DNA of 64,000 bases from DATARH01 sp036268425 (GTDB lineage: Bacteria; Pseudomonadota; Alphaproteobacteria; ATCC43930; CGMCC-115725), in assembly GCA_036268425.1 (NCBI GenBank), contig DATAUE010000114.1, positions 1-64,000 of the forward strand. Direction: 5' to 3'. Below the pieces are notes generated by a model that was given only the letters and a program-made list of their open reading frames with translations, did no database searches and had not been told where the DNA came from. Positions 32,636 to 41,661 of the stretch are shown here, in pieces. The translations under genes were made by a program, and so were the position numbers. Position 1 is the first letter of the stretch; each line of letters begins with the position of its first letter.

Positions 32636-33668
32636 GACCCGGCCTTGCTGCCAAAGGGTCGAGGTCGCGTCCGGCGACGAACAGGAACGCGGCGCCCATC
32701 CCGATAAAGGCCAGCGCATCGGCCCAGCCGAATGCACGTCCGAAATCGGGCACGGCCAGCCACCACGTCTCGGCGAGGTGTGCGACGAGCACCGAACTGG
32801 CTGCCGCCAGCACCGCCTTGCGCGACTGCCGCAGCTTCCGCCACATAAGGACCAGAAACGGCACAACGAACTGGAATGCCGCGACAGTGAGGGCGACCCA
32901 TTCCCAACCGCCCGCGCTGCGACGCAGATACCAGGGGATTTCGTGGCTGAGGTCGGATTCCCAGACGACGACAAGCTGAATCACCGACAGATACGCCCAC
33001 AGCAAAACCAGCGCGAGCAGGATGCGGGCGGGTGCGTCGAGCGGCTCGGTCATGCCGAGCACCCGCGGCCACGCCGCGATGACAAGTGCCCCAGAAAGCG
33101 CGCTCAGCACCCAGGCGGAGGAGACCAGCAGCCCGAAAATCGTCGATGTCCAGCCGGGTTCCAGGGTCATCAGCCAGTCGAAGGCCGCCAGCGTCGTGCT
33201 CGCAAACAACAGAATCAGTGCCGGCCACGCAAAGCCGGGCGGCAGCCAGCCGTCGGGACGCACGCGCCGCATTGCGCCGACGGCAATCACGTTCCACAGC
33301 ACGACATAAACCACCGCGCGCGCCGCGAAGAACGGCAGATAGAGCCAGTCCCGGCCGCCGCTCGCGGCCCACGGGTAGATGTGCCGTGCGCCAAGTAGCA
33401 CCGGCACCAGAAACAGCGCCAGGAGCGGCATGGCACGCAGCATCGCAGCGAGGCCCGGACGCAAGGTTAGCCCCCAGGCCCCGCCGGTCAGTCCATGCAC
33501 CAGCACCAGATACAGGGCGCCGACCGGCGGCCCGACCCAGAACAGATAGGCCGCGAGCCACGCCTGGGCCGCAACGCCCACATGGCGCACGGCAATCAGG
33601 GCAACGATCGCGCAAGCCACCACCGCCGCGCCGAGGCAGATCTCGACAGGCGAAAACCGGCGCCTCAT
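32622..33668 (-). CDS. actF: Alternative complex III subunit ActF (quinol-binding membrane subunit)
   Basis: A 348-residue integral membrane protein with about ten hydrophobic helices, related to NrfD and to ActC. Recognisable pieces are RHIYPWA, TLAAFDWLMTLEPGWTSTIFGLL and VWESDLSHEIPWYLRRS, all typical of ActF. ATG 33668 overlaps the actE stop by 4 bp and is the first start giving a membrane-type N-terminus; the upstream part of the frame lies inside actE. It should take part in quinol oxidation or proton translocation in alternative complex III. Confidence 0.92.
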   Translation of the reverse strand: MRRRFSPVEICLGAAVVACAIVALIAVRHVGVAAQAWLAAYLFWVGPPVGALYLVLVHGLTGGAWGLTLRPGLAAMLRAMPLLALFLVPVLLGARHIYPWAASGGRDWLYLPFFAARAVVYVVLWNVIAVGAMRRVRPDGWLPPGFAWPALILLFASTTLAAFDWLMTLEPGWTSTIFGLLVSSAWVLSALSGALVIAAWPRVLGMTEPLDAPARILLALVLLWAYLSVIQLVVVWESDLSHEIPWYLRRSAGGWEWVALTVAAFQFVVPFLVLMWRKLRQSRKAVLAAASSVLVAHLAETWWLAVPDFGRAFGWADALAFIGMGAAFLFVAGRDLDPLAARPGHAGD

Positions 33669-34195
33669 TGCAGCGCCTTCGCCTGGTCGGCCGGGATATC
33701 GGCGACGGTCGCCGAGCGCGCCCGCTGCAAGGCACGGATATAGGCGGCGATCGCCCAGCGGTCGTGCAACCCGACGCGCTCGGCAAATGAATACATGATG
33801 CCGTAGCCGTCGGTGATGACATCGACATAATGCTTTGTCGGCGCCGCAACGATGCGCGGCTCGTCGAGGGCGGGCGGTTGCGGAAAGCCGCGCTCGACGA
33901 TCATGCCGCGCCCATCGCCGGTCGCCGCATGACATGGCGCACAGTCGATGTCGAAGCGCTGCTGGCCGCGCCGCAGCAGCGCCAGCGACAGTGCGGGCGG
34001 CGGCTCAGGTGCGTCGCGGCTCACCATGCCGCGGGGCGGGGTCAGCGGCCATTGCAGCCCATTGGGCGGCGGCTCGGCCGCGTGCCAGGTCTTGTTCTTG
34101 TTCTGGCTCGACATGTCGTCATCGCAGCCCGCGAGCGCGAGCCCGGCTACGATCGAAACGGCCGCGGTCACGACGGCCAGGCGACGACGCGGCAC
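33665..34195 (-). CDS. actE: Alternative complex III monoheme cytochrome c lipoprotein ActE
   Basis: A 176-residue lipoprotein. The start is GTG 34195, with AAGGAA eight bases upstream; the much longer open frame (to 34702) is a shadow of actD. The lipobox LALAGC (Cys24) predicts membrane attachment, and one heme c motif CAPCH (85-89) follows, with Met ligand candidates later (GYGIMYSFA). It should pass electrons from ActA/ActB to the caa3 oxidase. It overlaps actD by 28 bp and actF by 4 bp. Confidence 0.92.
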   Translation of the reverse strand: MPRRRLAVVTAAVSIVAGLALAGCDDDMSSQNKNKTWHAAEPPPNGLQWPLTPPRGMVSRDAPEPPPALSLALLRRGQQRFDIDCAPCHAATGDGRGMIVERGFPQPPALDEPRIVAAPTKHYVDVITDGYGIMYSFAERVGLHDRWAIAAYIRALQRARSATVADIPADQAKALQ

Positions 34196-34689
34196 GACGT
34201 GATTTCCTTGCTGAGCCGGTCGATGTCGGCGGAATCGAAATGCGGATCGGCGACATCGACGACGAGAAAAAAGCGGTCTTGCGTCGCGCGCTCGAAACCG
34301 GGCAGCGCGTGGATCGGCTGATACGGTTTGGGTAATCCGGCCAGTGCGAAAAAACCGACAAAGCCCATTGTTACCGCGCACAGCACGGCAATCTCGAAGG
34401 CAATTGGGATGAAAGCCGGCCAACTCGCCGGCGGACGGCCTCCGATATTCATCGGATACGAAATGGCCGCACCGTACCACTGCAACAGGAACCCGCCGGC
34501 GAGACCCAGCATCCCGGTGGCGAATACCAGCGCCGGCAGCAGGTTGCGCGGCAGGGGCAACAGCGCGTCGAGCGCCTCGACCGGATAGGGGGTATAGGCT
34601 TCGATCGCGCGCACGCCGCGTTCGCGCAACCGCTGCGCCGCCTGCACCAGCGGCGTCTCGTCCGGAAATTCGAGAGCAATCCCGCTCAT
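34168..34689 (-). CDS. actD: Alternative complex III subunit ActD (DUF3341)
   Basis: A 173-residue membrane protein with two helices (about 50-70 and 96-118) and the DUF3341 pattern, including RGVRAIEAYTPYPVE near the start, FPIAF-like IPIAFEIAVL and a C-terminal domain with FLVVDVADPHFD. ATG 34689 overlaps the actC stop by 4 bp. ActD is a structural subunit on the cytoplasmic side of the complex without known cofactors. Confidence 0.93.
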   Translation of the reverse strand: MSGIALEFPDETPLVQAAQRLRERGVRAIEAYTPYPVEALDALLPLPRNLLPALVFATGMLGLAGGFLLQWYGAAISYPMNIGGRPPASWPAFIPIAFEIAVLCAVTMGFVGFFALAGLPKPYQPIHALPGFERATQDRFFLVVDVADPHFDSADIDRLSKEITSCRVVAWPS

Positions 34690-36050
34690 GCACCGCGCCC
34701 ACTGCGGTGGGTGGAGGGAGGCAGGATTTCCTTCAGCTCGAAGATCGCCACGATCGGCAGGTAGCGCAAGAACAGGAAGAATCCGGCCGCCGCCATCCCG
34801 GCTGACCCGAACAGGGTCAACCAGTCCCAGAATGTACCGGCGAAATGTCCCCAGGCCGACGGCAGGAAGTCCTCGTACAGCGACGAGGTCACGAGCATGA
34901 TGCGCTCGAGCCACATCCCGACGACGACGCCGAACGCAATGAGACACACCAGCCACGCGTTGCCTCGCAACGACCGCAGCCACAGCATTTGCGGCACCAG
35001 GACATTGAGGGTCACCGCGCCCCAGAACGACCACGCCCAGGCGCCGGTAAACCGGTGCAATGCGGTCGCACGCTCGAAATGATCGGAGCCATAAAACGGC
35101 AGCAGCGCATCGATCAGGTACGAATAGGCGAGCAGCAGGCTGCACAACAGCAGGAACGTAATCAGCAGATCGATGTGGCGCTCGGTGATAAAGGCTTCGA
35201 GCCGGTACAGCCGGCGCAATGGCACCACGATCAGCAGCACCATCGCAAAGCCCGAGAGCACGGCTCCGAAGACAAAAAACGGCGAAAACTGCGTCGAATG
35301 CCAGCCGGGCAACAAACCGCCGGAGAAATCGAGACCGACGATCGAATGCACCGACACAACCAGCGGCGCCATCAGCGCCGCCAAGAGGCCGTAGGCCGTC
35401 TTGTGCAACCGCCACTGCGTGTGCGACCCGGTCCACCCCATCGCCAGAATGCCGTAAAAGAGTTGCGTGCGCCGTGTCGTCGCACGGTCGCGCACCATCG
35501 CAAGATCAGGGAGCAGCCCCAGAAACCAGAACAGGATCGACGAAATCACATAAGCCAGGATTGCAAAAAAGTCCCACAGCAGCGGGCTTTTGAACTGCGG
35601 CCACAGTCCCATCGTGTTGGGGATCGGAAACAGCCAGTAGAAAAAGCCCGGCCGGCCAAGATGGAGGATCGGCATGATTCCGGCCGCCGCCGCCGCAAAC
35701 AACGTCATGCTTTCGGCAATTCGATTGACTGCCGAGCGCCACTGCGACTGCGTCAGATAGAACAGGGCCGAAATGATCGTGCCGCCGCTGGCGATACCGA
35801 TCCACCAGACGTAATTCGCAATCGCGAAGCCCCAGGCGACCGGAATGTCGATGCCCCAGATACCGATCCCCGCGACGAACAGATATTCGACCGCAAGGAC
35901 AAAGCCCAAGGTCAAAGCGACGGCGACCGTAAACCCGGCCCACCACCACAGCGGCTGACCGGGGTGCAGCACGGCGTCGCCGACCGTCCGGTCGATCGCC
36001 GCCAGATCCTGGCCCGGCTGCATGATCGGCGCCTGGTCGATCGACGCCAC
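34686..36050 (-). CDS. actC: Alternative complex III subunit ActC (NrfD/PsrC-like)
   Basis: A 454-residue polytopic membrane protein with about ten helices of the NrfD/PsrC family, the presumed quinol-oxidising subunit next to the iron-sulfur protein ActB. Family segments include WGFAIANYVWWIGIASGGTIISA, LHLGRPGFFYWLFPIPNTMG and GSHTQWRLHKTAYG (cited in pieces). It begins directly after actB with no gap and overlaps actD by 4 bp. Confidence 0.95.
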   Translation of the reverse strand: MASIDQAPIMQPGQDLAAIDRTVGDAVLHPGQPLWWWAGFTVAVALTLGFVLAVEYLFVAGIGIWGIDIPVAWGFAIANYVWWIGIASGGTIISALFYLTQSQWRSAVNRIAESMTLFAAAAAGIMPILHLGRPGFFYWLFPIPNTMGLWPQFKSPLLWDFFAILAYVISSILFWFLGLLPDLAMVRDRATTRRTQLFYGILAMGWTGSHTQWRLHKTAYGLLAALMAPLVVSVHSIVGLDFSGGLLPGWHSTQFSPFFVFGAVLSGFAMVLLIVVPLRRLYRLEAFITERHIDLLITFLLLCSLLLAYSYLIDALLPFYGSDHFERATALHRFTGAWAWSFWGAVTLNVLVPQMLWLRSLRGNAWLVCLIAFGVVVGMWLERIMLVTSSLYEDFLPSAWGHFAGTFWDWLTLFGSAGMAAAGFFLFLRYLPIVAIFELKEILPPSTHRSGRGA

Positions 36051-38960
36051 TCAGCCCTCGACGATCGCGGGGTTGCGGTTGGTCAGCCGCGCCGCATAGG
36101 TCGTGCGGGGTCGCGTGTTCAGTTCTTCGAGAAGCGAATAGTCGAGCGGCGTCGCCTTGCGCCGGCGTACCGCGCTTTTCGGATCATTGAGGTCGCCAAA
36201 GACAATCGCCTCGGTCGGGCAGGCCTGCTGGCAGGCGGTCTTGATCTCGCCGTCAGCGATCGACCGGTCGTCGCGGTCGCTGGCGATTTTCGCCTCGCGG
36301 ATGCGCTGGATGCAGTAGGTGCATTTCTCCATGACGCCGCGGCCGCGCACCGTCACGTCCGGGTTCCACGAGATCGACGGCCGCTTGTCTCGCCCGGAAT
36401 AACCAAAGAAATTGAAGCGCCGGACCTTGTAGGGACAGTTGTTCGAACAGAACCGCGTGCCGACGCAGCGGTTATAGACCATCACATTGAGCCCGTCGGA
36501 ATCGTGGTTGGTGGCGCCGACCGGGCAGACCACTTCGCACGGCGCATCCTCGCAATGCATACAGGGCACCGGCTGGAACAGAATTCCCGGCGCCGCGGCG
36601 TCGCCGCCCCAATAGCGATCGACGCGGATCCAGTGCATCCAGCGGCCGCGCATCACCTCTTCGCGACCAACCACCGGGATATTGTTTTCGGCTTGGCAGG
36701 CGGCGGTACAGGCGCCGCAGCCGATGCACGAATTGAGGCTGATCGCCATGCCCCAGGCATTGCCGGTATCGGCGTATTGCGGATAGAGCGATGGCCGCTC
36801 GTGCGCCGCCGCTGGAGACGGCTGGTGCTCGCTGAGAAATTCATCGAGGCTGCCTGTTCGCACGATATCGCGGCCGGCCATGTCCTGGTGATGCTGGGTC
36901 GTCGCGAGCACCAGTCGATCGCCGGTGGCGCGCAGCGTCGCATCGTCGGCCTGCCACAGCGCAGCGGACATCCGCAACGGATTGACGTCGCTGCCGATAT
37001 CGGCGCCGACCCCGCCGATTGCCGTGCGGCCGTAGCCAAGCGAAAGCGTGAGGCAATTTTCAGCCTGCCCCGGCAGCAGCATTGCCGGCAGGCGCACGAC
37101 ACCCTTCCCGGCCGCAATCTCGACGACATCATCATCCGCAATCGCGAGACGCTGGGCGGTCGCGGGCGCGATCAACGCGGCGTTGTCCCAGGTAAGCCGG
37201 GTCAGCGGCCGTGGCAATTCCTGCAGCCAGCCGTTATTCGCCTGCGCACCCGAGCGCAGAAACGGGTCGGCGCGCAGCAGCACGGTGAGGCCCGATCCCG
37301 GCATTTGCGGTTTCGGCAGAGCGCTGGCGAAATCCGTGCGCACCGCCACGTCCGCGTCGTCCGCGTCGGTATTCGTAACGATGCCTTTGCGCAGCCAGCC
37401 GGCCCATTCCGTATCGAAATTGCCGGCGGCCCTGGCGCGCCAATAATCCTGAACCAGGCTCAGCGCCGTCACATCGGGTGTTCCGAGAAGCAGCGCCAGC
37501 ATCTCCGACGCCGAGTGCCCCGGCACCAGCGGCCGGATTTGCGGCTGCAGGATGCTGGCGGTGCCGTCAAACGCACGGGCGTCGCTCCAGGTTTCGAACA
37601 AATGCAACGCCGGAACGTGAAACGTCACGCGTCGCGCTGTTTCGTCGGCATGCGTCGCGAACTGGACCGATAACGCCACCCGCGCCAGCGCGTCGGCGAA
37701 GCCGAGATCGGCCGGCGCGTCATAAACTGGATTGCCCTCAAGAACGATCAGCGTCTCGACCTTGCCGGCCGACATATCGGCAACGAGGTCGGCAATCCCA
37801 GCTCCCGCGTCGACGGCCACCGGCGCTATGTAACGAAGCGTCTTTCCTGGTGCGCCCAGCGCCGCGTTGATCGCGTGCACCAGCGCATGGTTTGCCGGTG
37901 TTTGTTCCGGACCGGCGTGAACCAGCGCTGCGCCACGATGCTCGACGAGGTCGCGCGCCACGGCACCGACCCAAGCCGGCTGCTCACCGCCGCGCCACGC
38001 CGCCGGTCCGGCGCCGGTTGCCGCCGCGATGGACCGCAGCGCCAGATCGATCTCTGTGGGGCGCAGGACAAAGCGGTGATCGGCGACGGCGCCGATCAAC
38101 GTCGGCGTCGCCTCGATCGCATAGACACGGCTCATCGCCCCGGTGCCGGTTTCCGCAGCGCGGCGGCGCACCCCAAAGGCGCGGGCGAAGGCGAGATGGC
38201 CGGGTGCGCTGGAGACCGCATCGCTCTCGATCGCCAGGACAATATCGGCCTTGTCGAACTGCGGTAGCGTATCGACCGGCGTGCCGAAGGCGAGCATCGC
38301 ACCGGCGGTGACGTTGTCGCGCGACGACGGCTCCCAACTGTGCCAGCGCGCCGCCGGATATTGCTTCAAAAGAGCCGTCATCTGCGCCAAAAGGGTCGGC
38401 GAGGTGACCCGCCCGCTCAAGATACGCAGCCCCGCACCGCCATCCTTTAGCCATTGCTGGCGCTGGCTCGCCAACGCCAGAGCGAGCTTGTTCCAGTCGG
38501 TCACCCGGCCTGCGCTCAACACGGCAGCGGAGCGTTCGGGGTCGTAAAGATCGAGTATCGCCGCCTGCATCGTCGCGTCGGCAGCGCCAAGGCTGGCCGG
38601 ATGGTCGGGGTTGCCTTCGAGCTTGACCGGCCGCCCCATGCGATGCTGCAGAATGGCGCCGGTCGCGTAGCCTTCCTGCACGACCGCGGTTGCCACATAG
38701 CGCGCGGCGCCGGCGATTTCGCCGGATAATGGCTCGACACGCGGGACGATATCCTCGGGCGCTTGCGAGGGGCCGCACCCCGACAGCCCGGTCAGCGCCG
38801 CCGATGCCGCCATCAGTTGCAGCATCCTCCGTCGATCGACGGGCACCCCCGATGCGCTCGCGGCCGGGAATTCGCTTGTCAGTTGCGCGAGATAGGCGGG
38901 ATCGCCCGCCTGTTCCGCAAGGCTGCGCCACCAGGTGACCGCAGGGCCCATTCCGGTCAT
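36051..38960 (-). CDS. actB: Alternative complex III iron-sulfur subunit ActB
   Basis: A 969-residue protein. The N-terminus has a twin-arginine-like RRRMLQLMAA near residue 45. The middle part resembles molybdopterin oxidoreductases that have lost the cofactor, as in known ActB. The last 230 residues form a ferredoxin-like domain with four cysteine clusters: CIGCGACTAAC, CMHCEDAPCEVVCP, CVGTRFCSNNCP and CTYCIQR with later CQQACP, enough for one 3Fe-4S and three 4Fe-4S clusters. ATG 38960 overlaps the actA stop by 4 bp; a longer frame to 39128 lies inside actA. It carries electrons from quinol to the hemes. Confidence 0.95.
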   Translation of the reverse strand: MTGMGPAVTWWRSLAEQAGDPAYLAQLTSEFPAASASGVPVDRRRMLQLMAASAALTGLSGCGPSQAPEDIVPRVEPLSGEIAGAARYVATAVVQEGYATGAILQHRMGRPVKLEGNPDHPASLGAADATMQAAILDLYDPERSAAVLSAGRVTDWNKLALALASQRQQWLKDGGAGLRILSGRVTSPTLLAQMTALLKQYPAARWHSWEPSSRDNVTAGAMLAFGTPVDTLPQFDKADIVLAIESDAVSSAPGHLAFARAFGVRRRAAETGTGAMSRVYAIEATPTLIGAVADHRFVLRPTEIDLALRSIAAATGAGPAAWRGGEQPAWVGAVARDLVEHRGAALVHAGPEQTPANHALVHAINAALGAPGKTLRYIAPVAVDAGAGIADLVADMSAGKVETLIVLEGNPVYDAPADLGFADALARVALSVQFATHADETARRVTFHVPALHLFETWSDARAFDGTASILQPQIRPLVPGHSASEMLALLLGTPDVTALSLVQDYWRARAAGNFDTEWAGWLRKGIVTNTDADDADVAVRTDFASALPKPQMPGSGLTVLLRADPFLRSGAQANNGWLQELPRPLTRLTWDNAALIAPATAQRLAIADDDVVEIAAGKGVVRLPAMLLPGQAENCLTLSLGYGRTAIGGVGADIGSDVNPLRMSAALWQADDATLRATGDRLVLATTQHHQDMAGRDIVRTGSLDEFLSEHQPSPAAAHERPSLYPQYADTGNAWGMAISLNSCIGCGACTAACQAENNIPVVGREEVMRGRWMHWIRVDRYWGGDAAAPGILFQPVPCMHCEDAPCEVVCPVGATNHDSDGLNVMVYNRCVGTRFCSNNCPYKVRRFNFFGYSGRDKRPSISWNPDVTVRGRGVMEKCTYCIQRIREAKIASDRDDRSIADGEIKTACQQACPTEAIVFGDLNDPKSAVRRRKATPLDYSLLEELNTRPRTTYAARLTNRNPAIVEG

Positions 38961-39613
38961 CGGTGGCAGACCGAGCAGTCGGTGAGTTCGGCAGCACTGC
39001 GGATATGATATCGAGCGAACAGGGCCTTGCCGGATGGCGTGTCTTTCGAGCGTCGCCATGCCATATCGAATACCGCCTCGCGCGGACGCAGGTTCGGCCG
39101 CGGATCGCGATGGCAGTCGACGCACCACGCCATGCGCAGGCTCGCTTGCTTCGATGTCAGTGGCATCTGGTCGAGCCGGCCGTGGCAGGTCACGCAGCCG
39201 ACGCCTTTAGCGATATGGATCGAGTGGTTGAAGTAGACGTAATCGGGCAGCTGGTTGACCCGATTCCAGTGCAGCGGCTTGCCGCTTGCCAGGCTGGCGC
39301 GCACAGGGGCCAGTACCTTTGCATTGGTCCACAGCTGCGAATGGCACGTCATGCACGTGTGAGTCGGCGGCATCCCGGCAGTAGCACTCCGTTCGACTGT
39401 CGTGTGGCAGAAGCGGCAATCGAGGCCGAGTTCGCCGACGTGATGCTGGTGGCTGAACGGCACCGGCTGGCCAATCGGATAATCCACTCGTGTCGCCCAT
39501 TCCGTCGATGGCACGATCCAACCGATCAGGAAAACCACAACAAGGCATCCCCCCACCACGAGGAGCGCAAGCTTGGCAACGAGGTTAGCTCCTGGTGCGA
39601 AGATCGGCGCCAA
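38957..39613 (-). CDS. actA: Alternative complex III pentaheme cytochrome c ActA
   Basis: A 218-residue protein with one N-terminal helix (about 12-33) and five heme c motifs: CRFCH (66-70), CMTCH (87-91), CVTCH (140-144), CVDCH (164-168) and CSVCH (213-217). Five hemes and this size are standard for ActA. It is the first gene of the operon actABCDEF-small protein-sco-ctaCDEF. No gene of the operon is missing, so the encoded complex should be functional. Confidence 0.96.
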   Translation of the reverse strand: MAPIFAPGANLVAKLALLVVGGCLVVVFLIGWIVPSTEWATRVDYPIGQPVPFSHQHHVGELGLDCRFCHTTVERSATAGMPPTHTCMTCHSQLWTNAKVLAPVRASLASGKPLHWNRVNQLPDYVYFNHSIHIAKGVGCVTCHGRLDQMPLTSKQASLRMAWCVDCHRDPRPNLRPREAVFDMAWRRSKDTPSGKALFARYHIRSAAELTDCSVCHR

Positions 39614-39723
39614 ACCCCGTCTCCGGAATGCGCTCTACTCATGGTGGAGCAACGCGATGGCGGGTCGTGGGTTCCGGAGTCGGCGCGTGGATATTTCGCC
39701 GCAAGGCCGTATACGGAATGACC

Positions 39724-41484
39724 TCAGCCACCGCCGCGCTGCAGTACCGGCCCGCAGAGACCGAGCGCGGTATTGATCAGGGCGAGATGACTGAGTGCCT
39801 GCGGAAAATTGCCGATCAGGCGTTCGCTTTGCGTGTCCCATTCCTCGGCGAGCAGACCGACATCGTTGGCGAGGCTGATCACACGCTCCAAATAAGCCCG
39901 CGCCTCTGTGTGGCGTCCCTGCATGGCGAGGCAGTCAGCTAGCCAGCAGGTGCAGGCAATAAAGGCGCCTTCCGCCGGGCCTGCGTCGCGGCGCCAGCGG
40001 CGCACCAACCCGTCTTCGACCAATTCTTGCTCGATCGCGGTGATCGTGCCGGCGATCCGCGGATCGTCGATCGGGAGGAAACCGACGAGCGGCAGCAGCA
40101 ACAGACTGGCGTCAAGCTTTTCCGATCCGAATGTCTGGACGAAGCTGTCGCGCGCAACGCTAAAACCCTCGCGGCAAATCCTGCGGTGCATTGTATCACG
40201 CAGAGCATGGAGAGCTCGGCGGCGGCACGGCTCGATGTCCTTCAGCTTCAGGTAGCGGTCGATCCCTACCCAGGCCATGACTTTGGAATAAGTAAAGTGC
40301 TGGGGTTGAGCGCGCGATTCCCAGATGCCCTGATCCGGCCGTTCCCACACTTTCTCGATATGCGCCACGAGGCGCGTTTCGATCGCGATCTCCCAGGGCC
40401 TGTCGCGCAACCCCGCCTGCTCGCACAGATGCAGCGAGTCGATCACTTCGCCGTAAATATCGAGCTGGAACTGGTCGGCCGCTGGGTTGCCGACGTGCAC
40501 CGGCGTCGCCGCTTCCCACCCCGACAGCCACGACACCTCGTGCGGCGCGATGTTGCGGGATGCATCGCTGCGATACATCGTCCGCAGGCGTCCCGGCACG
40601 CCCGCGACAGCGCGCAACAGCCAGTCGCGCCAGGCTCGTGCCTCTTCGTGGTAGCCGGCATTGAGAAACGCCGACAGCGTGAACGTCGAATCCCGCAGCC
40701 AGCTGTACCGGTAATCCCAGTTCTTGTCGCCGCCCGGCACTTCCGGCAGCGAGGTGGTCGGCGCTGCGACGATCCCGCCGGTCGCAGCATCGGTCAGCGC
40801 CTGCAATGTGATCAGCGAGCGCTTCACCGCATCTGGCCAATCCGTGTGAACGCGAAATTTTCCGATCCACTCGCGCCAGTATGCCTCCGTCGCGGCAATC
40901 GCAGGTTCGGGGTCAAATGGTTCCGGTTCCGACTCGTGCGACAGCCCGTACTGCAAAGAGAACTTCAGGCAGTCGCCGGCGCTGACCACAAATTCCGCTA
41001 CGATACGCTCGTCGTTGCAGCCCAGATCGACGGGTGAGCGGAGAATGACCAGATCGGGACCGACGACACCACGCACAATGCGCGGTTCAGCCGAAAGCCA
41101 CGGCGGGATGCTGCCGTAGTCGAAACGCAGCGCGAGATCCAGCACCATCGCAACCCTTCCGGCCTCTCCGGTCACCTGCCGGACGATGGTGCGATGCGGC
41201 GTTCCGATCGGCATAAGGTCGGTCACGAGCACTGTCCCGCCCACCATCCTGTGGCGCGTTTCGAGTATCAGTGTGTCGCCGCGATAGCGCCGGGTGGTGT
41301 GCTGCGGCAATTCGCGCGGAGCGATGCGCCATGTTCCGTTCCCGGCGTCACCGAGCAATGCGGCAAAGCACGCGTCACTGTCGAAATGCGGCCAGCACAG
41401 CCAGTCGATCGCACCGTCGCGCGCAATCAGGGCTGCACTGCGGCGATCGCCGATCAGGGCGTAATCCGCGATCGGTTTGCTCAC
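39724..41484 (-). CDS. Glycoside hydrolase family 15 (glucoamylase/trehalase-like)
   Basis: A 586-residue cytoplasmic protein with an N-terminal beta-sandwich (residues 1-200; YALIGDRRSAALIARDGAIDWLCWP) and an (alpha/alpha)6 barrel. The GH15 hallmark KNWDYRYSWLRDSTFTL is near residue 265, and the second catalytic region with a Glu occurs in the C-terminal half (CTCWLADCLAMQGR region). GTG 41484 is chosen since AGGTGA lies 7 bases upstream. It may hydrolyse trehalose, maltose or isomalto-oligosaccharides. It is divergent from the TPP-enzyme cluster and close to the respiratory operon without an evident link. Confidence 0.92.
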   Translation of the reverse strand: MSKPIADYALIGDRRSAALIARDGAIDWLCWPHFDSDACFAALLGDAGNGTWRIAPRELPQHTTRRYRGDTLILETRHRMVGGTVLVTDLMPIGTPHRTIVRQVTGEAGRVAMVLDLALRFDYGSIPPWLSAEPRIVRGVVGPDLVILRSPVDLGCNDERIVAEFVVSAGDCLKFSLQYGLSHESEPEPFDPEPAIAATEAYWREWIGKFRVHTDWPDAVKRSLITLQALTDAATGGIVAAPTTSLPEVPGGDKNWDYRYSWLRDSTFTLSAFLNAGYHEEARAWRDWLLRAVAGVPGRLRTMYRSDASRNIAPHEVSWLSGWEAATPVHVGNPAADQFQLDIYGEVIDSLHLCEQAGLRDRPWEIAIETRLVAHIEKVWERPDQGIWESRAQPQHFTYSKVMAWVGIDRYLKLKDIEPCRRRALHALRDTMHRRICREGFSVARDSFVQTFGSEKLDASLLLLPLVGFLPIDDPRIAGTITAIEQELVEDGLVRRWRRDAGPAEGAFIACTCWLADCLAMQGRHTEARAYLERVISLANDVGLLAEEWDTQSERLIGNFPQALSHLALINTALGLCGPVLQRGGG

Positions 41485-41661
41485 TCTTGAATCACCTGCA
41501 TAAGACCGTTCCCAGCCGGAACCGTACCTGAGACGCAACGTTAAACGAAACAGCAAGGCCAAAGGTTGCCCCCTCGGTTTTGCCCAGCGGTCTTTAATAC
41601 TCCGATCTACCTTTACAAACCCGACTTACATCTTCCCGGCTTACATCCTAAGGACCCACCC

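Noticed and set aside
33665..34702. Long minus-strand frame continuing actE upstream
   Set aside because: The part upstream of 34195 lies inside actD and is Arg/Ala-rich noise; GTG 34195 has a good ribosome binding site and starts a lipoprotein signal.
34845..37673. Very long plus-strand open frame (over 900 codons) opposite actC and actB
   Set aside because: Antisense shadow: composition is typical of reversed GC-rich codons, and both real genes have clear cofactor motifs.
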